NCBI RefSeq assembly: GCF_003605405.2
Contig: NZ_QYTW02000003.1
Span: 297,286 to 352,597 of the forward strand
Reading direction: 5' to 3'
Length of the DNA stretch: 55,312 nucleotides
Source: Siminovitchia terrae
GTDB taxonomy: Bacteria; Bacillota; Bacilli; Bacillales; Bacillaceae_C
Shown here: positions 1 to 8,099 of the stretch, piece by piece
Layout: every line of letters starts with the position of its first letter
How positions within the stretch are numbered: the stretch's first letter is position 1
Position numbers and translations under genes: made by a program
The notes under the pieces: model-generated
What the model saw: the letters and a program-made list of their open reading frames with translations, nothing else
The model's database searches: none
What the model was told of the DNA's origin: nothing

Positions 1-53
1 ACTATTATTGTTATTTTAGCAAATGAACATTCTCCAGCCTATTCCTTTTCCAT

Positions 54-91
54 AAAAAAATTCCTCTTACTGAAAAAAGAGGAATTTTTTT
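54..91. terminator. Rho-independent terminator at the window's left edge
   Basis: An A-rich arm, the stem TTCCTCTT/AAGAGGAA and a T run form an intrinsic terminator that works in either direction. No gene in the window ends here, so it probably serves a gene lying to the left. Confidence 0.7.
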
Positions 92-117
92 ATTCCGCTA
101 TAAGGCCCCAGGTGTAA

Positions 118-306
118 GATCAAATGCACCTTGGCGTATTTCCGCCCAGATTTTATCGAGCTCCGCTCGATAAATTTTCTTTGAAAATCTGTGGCATCCG
201 CCGGAGGCTTTAACTTTATTCAGCCGGGGTTTGAACCCCCACTGAATAGAATACTAATATGCTTTCATCTCACCACTTACAGAAGTGGGAGACTTCTGCT
301 AAATGA
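118..306 (+). repeat. IS200/IS605-end-like repeat, copy A
   Basis: About 190 bases closely matching the stretch at 25331-25527, and in its first 60 bases the stretch at 55254-55312. It contains a hairpin TTTATCGAG/CTCGATAAA, the arms GATTTT/AAAATC, GGGGTT/AACCCC, and a terminal block CACTTAC-AGAAGTG-GGAGACTTCTGCT. The last block resembles the right-end hairpin and omega-RNA scaffold of IS200/IS605-type elements that encode TnpB. No open reading frame is present, so it would be a non-autonomous end or a stand-alone RNA scaffold. That identity is inferred; the repeat itself is directly visible. Confidence 0.6.
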
Positions 307-329
307 AGTTAAAACCATGTCAGTTTCTT

Positions 330-482
330 ATTGTCTGGCTCCAGCGACGACGACGGACAGGACGTCCTAGTGCATGCGATGCGACAGGACGTCCTATAGT
401 ACATGCGATGCGGCAGGACGCCGCGCTCTGAGCATGCCGCACAAAGGCAGGCGAAGCGTGTCCTAAGCCGGAGCCTTACACT
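330..482 (-). repeat. GC-rich intergenic repeat family, copy 1
   Basis: Read on the minus strand it has the phrase order (CTTCGCCTGC, GGCATGCTCAGAGCGCGG, CGTCCTGTCGCATCGCATGC, CGTCGCTGGAGC) seen in the other family members at 12955-13490, 21000-21260 and 44492-44630. The motif GACAGGACGTCCTA or a variant of it occurs more than once inside. No coding frame is credible. It occupies the space between the left repeat and the carboxyltransferase gene. Confidence 0.6.
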
Positions 483-554
483 TTGAGGTGACAAAATCAC
501 CATGTTCTCTTATCTTGTCAAGATCCACCACCAAACGTTCCTCTATGCTTTTCT

Positions 555-2093
555 CTACACCGGATAAACCGGATGTTTTCTTGTACTAAAAACAACGTCC
601 TTTGTCTCATATAAATCGAATCGGTCAATCAGCGTTCTCCGCAAATCTCCCGGTTCGGTGATTTCATCCACGATCATCTCTGATGCAAGTTTATAAATAT
701 CTATATGTTTCTTGTATTCTTCGTGTTTTTCAAAAACAAATTTCCGTCGTTCCTCAGGGTCCTCAATTGCCTCAATTTTATTGGAATATACAGCGTTTAC
801 TGCCGCCTCCGGCCCCATAACTGCAATTTGCGCTGTTGGTAATGCAATGCACACATCCGGCTCAAAAGCAGGTCCTGCCATAGCGTATAGCCCCGCTCCA
901 TATGCTTTTCGGACAATGACGGATATTTTAGGGACAGTGGCAGAGCTCATTGCCGCGATGAATTTGGCCCCATGCCTGATAATCCCAGCCCTCTCAACTT
1001 TGGTTCCTATCATGAAGCCTGGGACATCCGCCAAGAACAATAATGGAATATGATAAGCATCACAGAGCTGGATGAATTTCGCACCTTTATCAGCCGAATC
1101 GACAAAAAGAACCCCGCCTTTTACTTTCGGCTGATTCGCAATGATGCCTATTGTGCGACCGCCCATTCTGGCAAAACCAGTGATCAGTTCAGAAGCAAAA
1201 AGTTCCTTGATTTCATAGAAACTGCCTTCATCAATAAGGGCATCCACCGCTTCATACATGTCAAAAGGCGCATTTTGGTTTTTAGGGATGATTTCTTCAA
1301 GCCCTCTGCCCTGTTTCGGATCTTTTGGTTCAAAGATCTTCGTTTTTTTTGTAAAATTGGCCGGGAAATAAGATAAGTATTTTTGGGCTGCTTTTATAGC
1401 TTCTTCCTCTGATTGCGCCAATATGTCCCCGCAGCCGCTTACGGAGCAATGCATTCTCGCTCCACCCATTTCCTCGAGGGTCACTTTTTCGCCAATGACT
1501 TTTTCCGCCATCCTTGGAGACCCTAAGTACATGGATGCATTTTTATCCACCATAATCACAATATCGCAAAATGCTGGGATATAGGCACCCCCGGCTGCCG
1601 AAGGGCCAAAAAGGATGCACACTTGCGGGACCATCCCGGACAATTTCACCTGATTGTGAAAGATTCTTCCTGCTCCCCTGCGGTTTGGAAACATTTCCAG
1701 CTGATCTGTAATTCTGGCGCCGGCTGAATCAACCAAATAAAACAGAGGGACCTTCATCTTTTCTGCAGTTTCCTGCATTCTGATTATTTTTTCAACGGTT
1801 TTAGCACCCCAGGATCCTGCTTTGACAGTTGAATCATTGGCAATCACACAAACCGTTTGGCCATTTACTTTTCCTATCGCCGTAACAACTCCATCTGCCG
1901 GAAGGTCGCCGGCCTGATAATTGGCAAACAGTCCGTCTTCTTCATAACTTCCTTCATCAAAAAGAATGGACAGTCGATCCCTTACAAACATTTTATTCTG
2001 CTGCTTTAATTTCTCGTGGTATTTTTGGCCGCCTCCTGCGTAGACCACACTCTTTCTCTCAAGCAAAATATCTTTGTCTGCCTTTTCAGTCAT
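555..2093 (-). CDS. Acyl-CoA carboxylase carboxyltransferase (beta) subunit, PccB/MmdA/YngE-like
   Basis: 512 residues, the usual length for the single-chain carboxyltransferases of propionyl-, methylcrotonyl- or acetyl-CoA carboxylases. It moves CO2 from carboxybiotin to an acyl-CoA in the cytoplasm. Two crotonase-type halves are visible: an N-terminal oxyanion region FGPSAAGGAYIPA near residues 163-175 and a C-terminal RKAYGAGLYAMAGPAFEPD near 405-425. The ATG start is preceded by AAGGAGA. The biotinyl carrier at 2579-2803 lies upstream on the same strand, separated by about 490 bases of repeat. No biotin carboxylase gene is in the window, so that subunit must come from elsewhere. The acyl-CoA substrate cannot be read from the sequence. 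Confidence 0.88.
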   Translation of the reverse strand: MTEKADKDILLERKSVVYAGGGQKYHEKLKQQNKMFVRDRLSILFDEGSYEEDGLFANYQAGDLPADGVVTAIGKVNGQTVCVIANDSTVKAGSWGAKTVEKIIRMQETAEKMKVPLFYLVDSAGARITDQLEMFPNRRGAGRIFHNQVKLSGMVPQVCILFGPSAAGGAYIPAFCDIVIMVDKNASMYLGSPRMAEKVIGEKVTLEEMGGARMHCSVSGCGDILAQSEEEAIKAAQKYLSYFPANFTKKTKIFEPKDPKQGRGLEEIIPKNQNAPFDMYEAVDALIDEGSFYEIKELFASELITGFARMGGRTIGIIANQPKVKGGVLFVDSADKGAKFIQLCDAYHIPLLFLADVPGFMIGTKVERAGIIRHGAKFIAAMSSATVPKISVIVRKAYGAGLYAMAGPAFEPDVCIALPTAQIAVMGPEAAVNAVYSNKIEAIEDPEERRKFVFEKHEEYKKHIDIYKLASEMIVDEITEPGDLRRTLIDRFDLYETKDVVFSTRKHPVYPV

Positions 2094-2125
2094 GTAAGAA
2101 TCTCTCCTTGATTTCTATTATTCTT

Positions 2126-2601
2126 AGAAAAACGCAAGGTGCGCAGCCTTAGGCGATAAGCACAAGGCGAATTGCGGGGAGTCACCACAGCAAAGCTGCT
2201 AATTTCAATTACATCGTGAAAAGCTTCTTTGAGTATGCTTCATGCAGCTTTGCGACGAGGGAATCATATGCTTCCTTGAATAAGCTGTGCCGCAGGAGCA
2301 CATTCTTCCTAAATAAACTTCCGCGTGACTTGATCCTTGCGCCGATGGCGCCTGGCCGCCTCAAGCCGCCACATCCTGTGGCTTCGGTGGCACTAGTACT
2401 TACTGTACGTCATAGCTAGACATAGAAAAACTTAAATCGAACAAAATATTTATCTGATTTTATACTTTCTTATCTTCCTAGAAAGGTGCAAGCGCCTTGG
2501 TCTGTGAGGATAAACAAGTTACTTCCCAAGCAGGCAGTTCCTCAGCCATCAGAGGGAAGCCTCTTGATTCTAATGAGGTTAAGCGCTAGAGCTGGACAGG
2601 A
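2126..2601 (+). repeat. GC-rich intergenic repeat family, copy 2 (two adjoining parts)
   Basis: The first part, 2126-2430, matches 12955-13260 nearly phrase for phrase (GCGACAAGCACAAGGCGAATTG-like start, GCTTCATGCAGCTTT, CAGGAGCACATTCTTCCT, CTTCCGCGTGACTTGAT). The second, about 2485-2601, starts GTGCAAGCGCCTTGGTC, includes GTTCCTCAGCC, and ends AAGCGCTAGAGCTGGACA, the family's typical right end. The copy separates the carboxyltransferase from the biotinyl carrier gene and runs into the latter's 3' end. Confidence 0.7.
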
Positions 2602-2803
2602 CAAACAGAGTATCTCCTTCATTAACAAAGTCCCCGGAAGAGACGTTTACTTTAGTTATTTTACCAGCCTCTGGACTTTCAATAGGAATTTCCATCTTCA
2701 TCGATTCCAAAATCAATACGGTTTGGCCAGGTGATACATTTTCTCCAGCCCCGACTTCAATTTTCCAAACTGTACCTGCCATAGTCGCCTGAATTTCTTT
2801 CAT
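2579..2803 (-). CDS. Biotin/lipoyl-attachment carrier protein of an acyl-CoA carboxylase
   Basis: 74 residues forming a single biotinyl domain. The motif ESMKMEI places the biotinylated lysine at residue 36, and MAGTVWK and GDFVNEGDTL are the flanking conserved strands. It carries carboxybiotin between a biotin carboxylase and the carboxyltransferase at 555-2093. GGAGG precedes the ATG. Oddity: after the expected domain end (TLFVL) the last five codons, SSSSA, and the stop are read from the right end of an intergenic repeat, so the original 3' end seems to have been replaced. The function should survive because the domain is complete. It could also serve a stand-alone YngHB-like role. Confidence 0.85.
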   Translation of the reverse strand: MKEIQATMAGTVWKIEVGAGENVSPGQTVLILESMKMEIPIESPEAGKITKVNVSSGDFVNEGDTLFVLSSSSA

Positions 2804-2992
2804 TTCTATTCCTCCGTCCCCTCATATTTTCCATAACCTTGATAAAGCTCAGTGAGACAGCCATCATGCCATTGACGATGATGTAATCGCTTCCTATTTA
2901 CCATTATATCTGAAATTTTTCATGCTTTGTTATATAATGAGATTTAATTACATAATAAAAAAGAAATATATACAGAAAATGGGGATGAAAAT

Positions 2993-3472
2993 ATGTCAGA
3001 GGAAGTAAAAAAGCTCAGAATCAACTATAAAACAATGGAGGAATTTAAAAAATTCAAAGAATATGGGGCACAGGAATTATCCATGCTGGAGGATTTGCAA
3101 GAAAATATCGTTGAAGATGACCTCGATTCTCCGTTTTATGGCATCTATTTTGGGGATAATCTTGCAGCCCGCATGAGCCTGTACAAAAAGGAAGCAAAGT
3201 TTGATAAGTATTTTAACCCGCCGCAGGATTACTTGGAGCTGTGGAAGCTGGAGGTTCTCCCGGACTTCCAAGGAAAGGGTTATGGACAGACTCTCGTAGA
3301 TTATGCAAAAAGCTTTAATATGCCTATTAAAACAAACCCAAGGTTAAACTCCCGCCCGTTCTTTGAAAAGCTGGGCTTCCAAAACGTCAAGTATGATGTA
3401 GACAGGGATCTGGGAGAAAATCCGCTGGTCTGGTATCCTGAAGGGGTAACGGAACAAAAAAATAATGACTAA
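2993..3472 (+). CDS. ylbP: GNAT-family N-acetyltransferase, YlbP
   Basis: 159 residues with the acetyl-CoA-binding motif QGKGYGQTLVDYA (about residues 97-109) typical of GNAT enzymes, preceded by the beta strand LWKLEVLPDF. The C-terminal FFEKLGFQNV is the usual fold end. The acceptor substrate is unknown. A TATAAT box lies about 55 bases upstream, and GGGGATG precedes the ATG. Its position next to gerR matches the ylbO-ylbP neighbourhood of Bacillus, which is the main reason for the symbol. It stands alone, diverging from the biotinyl carrier gene. Confidence 0.82.
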   Translation: MSEEVKKLRINYKTMEEFKKFKEYGAQELSMLEDLQENIVEDDLDSPFYGIYFGDNLAARMSLYKKEAKFDKYFNPPQDYLELWKLEVLPDFQGKGYGQTLVDYAKSFNMPIKTNPRLNSRPFFEKLGFQNVKYDVDRDLGENPLVWYPEGVTEQKNND

Positions 3473-3540
3473 AATGAAACCATGTGTGTCCCTATCCCGT
3501 ACAACATAAGGTACTTATACAAATATGGGAGGTTTTTTGT

Positions 3541-3972
3541 TTGAAACGGACAGGAGAAATTGCACTTGGGATCATTGGTATTATTTTAAGTGCGCTGATG
3601 TCATTGGGCGGTATCCTACTTATATGGGCCAATCAGTCTAGTGAATTTAAAACAGAGCTGGAAGATCAATTTACCGCGGATCCTACCTTAGAATTCAACG
3701 CCGGGGATGTTTCTACGATGCTGGACGCAGTAGGAACTTTTGGCTGGGCTATAGTCGTCGCTTCGATTATCGGTATCATTTTGGGACTAATTGGAGTAAT
3801 CAGTATCAAAGGAAATAAAAAACCGAAATTAGCCGGATGGATGTTCATCATTGGCGCTTTATTAACAGGTATCATTTCCGTCGGATTCGGATTCTTACCT
3901 GCGATTCTATATTTGATAGCTGGTATCATGGCTTTTGCCCGCAAGGCTCCATCTGAATCGCCTGCTTATTAA
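3541..3972 (+). CDS. DUF4064-type small membrane protein
   Basis: 143 residues from a TTG codon, chosen because GGGAGG lies nine bases upstream. Hydrophobic segments are visible near residues 7-29, 66-87, 98-115 and 117-133, with an extracellular-looking acidic loop (SSEFKTELEDQF) between the first two. The pattern of an N-terminal helix with a small-residue face (GIIGIILSALMSLGGILL) fits the DUF4064 family of Gram-positive membrane proteins. No function is known to me. A strong terminator follows, and 68 bases separate it from ylbP, so it may be read with ylbP or alone. Confidence 0.7.
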   Translation: MKRTGEIALGIIGIILSALMSLGGILLIWANQSSEFKTELEDQFTADPTLEFNAGDVSTMLDAVGTFGWAIVVASIIGIILGLIGVISIKGNKKPKLAGWMFIIGALLTGIISVGFGFLPAILYLIAGIMAFARKAPSESPAY

Positions 3973-3977
3973 CAGCA

Positions 3978-4010
3978 CCGGGCCGAAACTATTTCGGCCC
4001 GGCTCTTTGT
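3978..4010 (+). terminator. Terminator after the DUF4064 gene
   Basis: The stem CCGGGCCGAAA / TTTCGGCCCGG with a four-base loop is followed by CTCTTTGTTTG. It starts five bases after the stop codon of the DUF4064-type gene. Confidence 0.85.
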
Positions 4011-4195
4011 TTGTGGGTTAAAGATAACAACAAAAATAAATTGCAAGAAGTTTGATTTTTTCTAGCATATTCTTTTTAACCAAATCAGAAAACAACGCAA
4101 ACGACAAGTTTATCCATTCAGCTTATAAAAGCTCGCTCCAAAGCCACTGTAAAATGTTCCGCCAGTTTTAAGAGCAAACAGATGAAAGTTTGGTT

Positions 4196-4747
4196 CTATG
4201 CATCAGTGACTTCATAGGCTGTTTCCTTTGCCGCCAGTTTTCTCGCTTTATCCATAATTGACAGTAATGTAGAATATTCCGCTTTCAAATTACCATATTC
4301 TCTTCGCAAATTTTCCAATTTCCCATTTAAGTCTTCGTTTTTCTGTCTTAACATCTGGTTTTCCTCTTTCAAAGCACTGTATGATTGAATATTCGCTTCC
4401 TGATCCTCCTGTAGCCCATTTAAATAACTGATTACGTCCCTTATTGATAAATGTGTATCGTTTGCCTCACGAATGGCCTCGCTTTCATTCGCTTCATTCA
4501 ACGTTGAAGAGCCGTTTCTCTGAGCATCTTTCCTCTCTTTTTTTGCCACCGTAATTTCGTTTTGGTATGCTTTTCGCACATAAGAATTCCAGCGAAACCC
4601 ACAGGCCGCTGCTGTTCTGGCCAATTTAGCCCCAGCCTCTTTAAATGCCTTCAATTGAGTGCTTCCTTCCCTTATATGTGAAAGGACCAAATCTGCAAGT
4701 AGTCTATCTTCTTCGGCAGTCCATGCATCCTGTCTTCCAGTTGCCAA
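4196..4747 (-). CDS. gerR: RsfA-family transcription factor, GerR (YlbO)
   Basis: 183 residues. The start is a TTG giving [14 protein letters not shown], supported by AGGAG eight bases upstream; an upstream extension is open but has no ribosome binding site. Residues 8-60 form a Myb/SANT-like DNA-binding domain ([14 protein letters not shown], then [13 protein letters not shown]), and about 105-165 is a predicted coiled coil rich in E, K and L. RsfA/YlbO proteins adjust sigma-E or sigma-F dependent transcription during sporulation in Bacillus; the assignment to GerR rather than RsfA rests on position beside ylbP, rpmF and ylbN. The enoyl-CoA hydratase-like gene lies 73 bases upstream on the same strand. 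Confidence 0.8.
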   Translation of the reverse strand: MATGRQDAWTAEEDRLLADLVLSHIREGSTQLKAFKEAGAKLARTAAACGFRWNSYVRKAYQNEITVAKKERKDAQRNGSSTLNEANESEAIREANDTHLSIRDVISYLNGLQEDQEANIQSYSALKEENQMLRQKNEDLNGKLENLRREYGNLKAEYSTLLSIMDKARKLAAKETAYEVTDA

Positions 4748-4820
4748 TGAAATCACTCCTGACTTTTTAACACATACATATGCACATAATAGAAAAGATA
4801 GACTAACGAGCAATTGATAT

Positions 4821-5579
4821 TTATCGTTTTAGAAAACTCGATACAACCTGATGATGCTCATCTTTTGCCCAAAGTACCGCACAACGTCTGATTTCTTGGT
4901 CCATCCGCTGCTTTAAATTACTTGCATGAAATTTTTCAATCAGAGACTCTTTATACGATTTCAATACGCCCGCTTCCTTTGAAAGAATATCTTCCATAAA
5001 TTTCTCCAGCGCATGAAGGGAATTCCCTTCATAAATCTCATTGATGAAGCCGAAACTTTTTAATTCTTGCGCAGACAGTACCTGCGCTTCTGTCAAGATT
5101 TGCAAGGCCCGTGATGGATTCATCTTTTCGTAAAGAAGACTTGCTCCTCCCCACCCAGTCGTAATGGCAAGATTCGCCTGGATGAACCCAGCATCCGTCC
5201 CTGCTTTCGCTATCCTCATATCACAAGCTGTAGCCAACTCACATCCTCCTCCCAGTGCCGACCCATTCAAGACAGCAACAGTCGGTTTAGGCAGAATGGC
5301 AAGGCGATATAGCAAGTTTCCCATTCTGGACAACATCGCATAAGCTTGTTCCTCTGTTATTAGACTATGAAATTGCACCACATCTCCACCGGAGCAAAAA
5401 GAACGTTCTCCTTCACCTATAATAGCTACTGCTTTTATGGAAGGGTCTCCTTCTGCTTCATTCAGCATCAAATCCAACCCATCCATGACTTCATAGTTTA
5501 TGGCATTCCTTTTTTCAGGCCGATTGATTTTCCATACAAGCAAACCGTTCTCATATTTTGTAGAAGAATATGCTTTCAC
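4821..5579 (-). CDS. Enoyl-CoA hydratase/isomerase-family protein
   Basis: 252 residues from a GTG with GGGGGAG upstream. The crotonase fold is evident: [13 protein letters not shown] near residues 58-70 and [21 protein letters not shown] near 103-123 form the two oxyanion-hole regions, and [15 protein letters not shown] is the following conserved loop. The glutamates that catalyse hydration in true enoyl-CoA hydratases are not clearly placed, so the reaction could be hydration, isomerisation or 3-hydroxyisobutyryl-CoA hydrolysis. It sits between rpmF and gerR, which has no counterpart in B. subtilis 168. Possible link: the acyl-CoA carboxylase subunits further left also act on CoA esters. 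Confidence 0.8.
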   Translation of the reverse strand: MKAYSSTKYENGLLVWKINRPEKRNAINYEVMDGLDLMLNEAEGDPSIKAVAIIGEGERSFCSGGDVVQFHSLITEEQAYAMLSRMGNLLYRLAILPKPTVAVLNGSALGGGCELATACDMRIAKAGTDAGFIQANLAITTGWGGASLLYEKMNPSRALQILTEAQVLSAQELKSFGFINEIYEGNSLHALEKFMEDILSKEAGVLKSYKESLIEKFHASNLKQRMDQEIRRCAVLWAKDEHHQVVSSFLKR

Positions 5580-5621
5580 CTTATTCTCCCCCTTTTCACA
5601 TTCAAAAAAATTCTGGAAAAC

Positions 5622-5657
5622 AAAAAACGTGAAGGACTGAATCTCTTCACGTTTTTT
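5622..5657 (-). terminator. Terminator of ylbN-rpmF
   Basis: The stem AAAAAACGTGAAG / CTTCACGTTTTTT lies just past the rpmF stop codon. The A run on one side and T run on the other allow it to work both ways, but no plus-strand gene ends here. Confidence 0.85.
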
Positions 5658-5660
5658 GAA

Positions 5661-5834
5661 TTAGTTATTTACAACTGATTTTCCTTTATAAGTTCCGCAC
5701 TCTTTGCAGACACGATGGGCAAGTTTCGCTTCACCGCAATTTGGGCACTCTACCATTCCTGGTACATCCAATTTGAAGTGAGTACGACGTTGTCTTTTAG
5801 CCGTCTTAGACGTTCTTCTTTTTGGTACTGCCAT
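5661..5834 (-). CDS. rpmF: 50S ribosomal protein L32
   Basis: 57 residues starting [20 protein letters not shown], the family's conserved N terminus, from an ATG with GGAGGTGG upstream. A zinc ribbon is seen as CPNCG and CKECG, so this is the zinc-binding (C+) form. L32 is part of the large ribosomal subunit. It follows ylbN by 29 bases with no terminator, so both are almost certainly one transcript, the standard arrangement in Bacillus. Confidence 0.97.
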   Translation of the reverse strand: MAVPKRRTSKTAKRQRRTHFKLDVPGMVECPNCGEAKLAHRVCKECGTYKGKSVVNN

Positions 5835-5863
5835 TCTTCCCACCTCCTTAAAGCTGTTAAATA

Positions 5864-6418
5864 TTATCTTTGTTTTTCATCTTCGTCTTTTTGAAGCAAT
5901 TTTGCCAGATCGGCAAGGCGCGGGTCAATTTTTTTCTTTTCACGCTCTCTCACCTCATACAGCTGATCCTCTGTCAATACTTTCCAATCCTGACCGGATG
6001 GTAACGAAGAGCTTTCTTCTACCTCTGGCGAAAACACTTGGATGGGAACTTCCAGAAGAACCAGTTCATGAACGACAGGCTTTAGATCAATGACTCCGCC
6101 TACAATCTCATGAATCTCTTCATTCTCATCGACCTGATAATTGAGCGGATTCAATGAAAAGGTCTCGATAGAATGAATATCAAATGGGTATTCCACATCT
6201 GCCAAGGTTCTGGAACATGGCAAAATGAATGCCCCTGTAATGTGAAGATGGAAAGCCGCCTTATCAGAATCGACATCCGCTCTTCCTTGGACTCGGATGG
6301 GAGAAACCTCTCTAATCTCAGAATCCGCTTTTTTCAGTTCTTCGGCAAGATCGATCGTCTTGTCAAATGTCATTGCCTCGTACTGATATTTATGTAATTC
6401 GGCAACGGTCCATTTCAT
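5864..6418 (-). CDS. ylbN: YceD-family (DUF177) protein YlbN
   Basis: 184 residues from the ATG giving [23 protein letters not shown] is an excellent ribosome binding site. An in-frame extension upstream lacks one. The DUF177 pattern shows in [23 protein letters not shown], where a conserved Cys/Arg pair is present, and in the charged C terminus [13 protein letters not shown]. The family is linked to 23S rRNA or ribosome maturation by its constant pairing with rpmF, as here. The precise role is not established in Bacillus. Confidence 0.9.
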   Translation of the reverse strand: MKWTVAELHKYQYEAMTFDKTIDLAEELKKADSEIREVSPIRVQGRADVDSDKAAFHLHITGAFILPCSRTLADVEYPFDIHSIETFSLNPLNYQVDENEEIHEIVGGVIDLKPVVHELVLLEVPIQVFSPEVEESSSLPSGQDWKVLTEDQLYEVREREKKKIDPRLADLAKLLQKDEDEKQR

Positions 6419-6639
6419 TATGATCACCTCTAGGCAACAAAAGTAATTATAGCTTTGGTCATACTGTTTGTCAATAAAATCTTCTTTACACTTAATGAAA
6501 TTTAAGTTCATTCTTTACTTTACCCAATTTAGGACAATTGAACACTGTTCATCCATTTACAAAGTAGACCATAGCTCATACAACTTTAATGAAATAAGCA
6601 TAGATTATCCGGAATTTAATTTTATGAGAGGTGAAAAAT

Positions 6640-6854
6640 TTGAAAAAGGAAGACAGACAGCTTCCGATCCCTGGCGGATATCCGGGGTATGGAGGTTATC
6701 ACGGGTACGGCGGCTATCCAGGTTATGGATATCATCATGGCACTATGGCTATCAAGCATACGGCCACGGATATTACGGTCATAGAGACGACGAATGTACA
6801 TATAAGAGGAGGCTTCTCCTCTTATATGTTACAATTTTTAAAAATCCAGTATGA
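6640..6854 (+). pseudogene. Small Gly/Tyr/His-rich protein gene, apparently frameshifted
   Basis: A TTG start with GAGAGGTG upstream opens MKKEDRQLPIPGGYPGYGGY and continues with GY repeats up to YHHG, about residue 34. In that frame the composition then changes abruptly. In the +1 frame the low-complexity pattern continues as HYGYQAYGHGYYGHRDDE, ending in a hydrophobic tail with a stop at 6854. One missing base near 6740 explains this. Such GY-rich proteins are often spore-coat components, but no specific family is recognised. An ATAAGAGGA/TCCTCTTAT hairpin lies at 6799-6822. Sequencing error is an alternative explanation. Confidence 0.5.
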
Positions 6855-6887
6855 TAACAAAGAATTATAGAGGGGGAGTCGATTGGA

Positions 6888-8099
6888 ATGAAAAGCGTTG
6901 GGATCGTAGCTGAATACAATCCATTTCACAATGGACACTTGTATCATTTATCACAATCAAAAGAAGTATCAAAAAGTGAGGTTGCCATCGTAGTCATGAG
7001 CGGAAACTTTTTACAAAGGGGGGAGCCCGCCATCGTTTCTAAATGGGCAAGGACAAAGATGGCTCTACTGGCAGGTGCCGATATTGTCATAGAACTCCCC
7101 TATGCGTTTGCTGTTCAAAAAGCAGAAACGTTCGCTTTGGGTTCTGTTTATTTGCTTGATGCACTGAAATGCAGCTCTATCTGTTTCGGCAGTGAGTCGG
7201 GAAGCATTGACCCCTTTTTACATACAATGGAACTTCTCAAGGAGCAGGAAGATCTATATAACCAAAAGATCAAATCTTATATAAAAGAGGGAGTGAGTTA
7301 TCCGAAGGCCCTTTCTCTTGCTTTCTCGGATCTTGAAAAAAATAAAGACTCGGTTGACTTATCAATGCCAAATAATATTTTGGGCTATCATTACATTTCA
7401 GCCGCTGACAAATTAAATTCAAGTATGCAGTTTTTTACAATAAAGCGCAATACAGCGGAACATAATGATCAAACAATCCATGATGATCGAATTGCGAGTG
7501 CAACCTCTATCCGGAAGCTGATAAGAGAGGAAGGTAATTTAAACCGCATGCGTCCCTATGTTCCGGAAAGCACATTCGCCGAAATGAATGTTTACTATAA
7601 TACATATGGACACTTTCATGACTGGGAAGATTATTGGCCCTATTTGCAGTATCGCCTCATTACCATGGGCGAAGAAGAATTAAATCAGATGTACGATATT
7701 GAAGAAGGACTTCCTTATCGTCTTCAAAAGGCTGCACAGACTGCTGAAAACTTTCAATCTTTTATGGAATTGATCAAAACAAAGCGCTACACATGGACAC
7801 GATTGCAAAGAATCTGCACCCATGCTTTGACAAATACTTCAAAAGCCGATATAAAATCCGTTGGGGAGACACCAGGATATATTCGCTTGCTTGGAATGTC
7901 AGCTAACGGCAGAGAGTATTTAAACAAGGTAAAGAAGGATTTATCTTTGCCTCTCGTTTCAACGGTTTCCTCTTTCCCGCAGGACCTGCTAGCACTCGAC
8001 CGGAAGGCGGCACTTGTGTACTCCCAAGTATTAAAAGAGCCTGCTAGAAGCAGGCTGTTATCCATGGAATATGCTCAGCCTCCTATCATGGCCGATTAA
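6888..8099 (+). CDS. tmcAL: tRNA(Met) cytidine acetate ligase TmcAL (YlbM)
   Basis: 403 residues, the family's usual length. The N terminus MKSVGIVAEYNPFHNGHLYH carries the nucleotidyltransferase HxGH motif (HNGH, residues 14-17), and SGNFLQRGEPAIVSKW follows. TmcAL activates acetate with ATP and makes N4-acetylcytidine at the wobble position of elongator tRNA(Met). The start is an ATG with GAGGGGGAG 9 to 17 bases upstream. Its stop codon directly adjoins the stop of the convergent ylbK with no space for a terminator. Confidence 0.92.
   Translation: MKSVGIVAEYNPFHNGHLYHLSQSKEVSKSEVAIVVMSGNFLQRGEPAIVSKWARTKMALLAGADIVIELPYAFAVQKAETFALGSVYLLDALKCSSICFGSESGSIDPFLHTMELLKEQEDLYNQKIKSYIKEGVSYPKALSLAFSDLEKNKDSVDLSMPNNILGYHYISAADKLNSSMQFFTIKRNTAEHNDQTIHDDRIASATSIRKLIREEGNLNRMRPYVPESTFAEMNVYYNTYGHFHDWEDYWPYLQYRLITMGEEELNQMYDIEEGLPYRLQKAAQTAENFQSFMELIKTKRYTWTRLQRICTHALTNTSKADIKSVGETPGYIRLLGMSANGREYLNKVKKDLSLPLVSTVSSFPQDLLALDRKAALVYSQVLKEPARSRLLSMEYAQPPIMAD

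Noticed and set aside
712-1376. Plus-strand frames opposite the carboxyltransferase gene
   Set aside because: They are antisense shadows of a well-conserved gene and have no ribosome binding sites.
2216-2734. Plus-strand ORFs of 67 and 82 codons in the repeat between the carboxylase genes
   Set aside because: They fall in repeat sequence that also occurs at 12955-13490 with different frames open, and they lack start signals.
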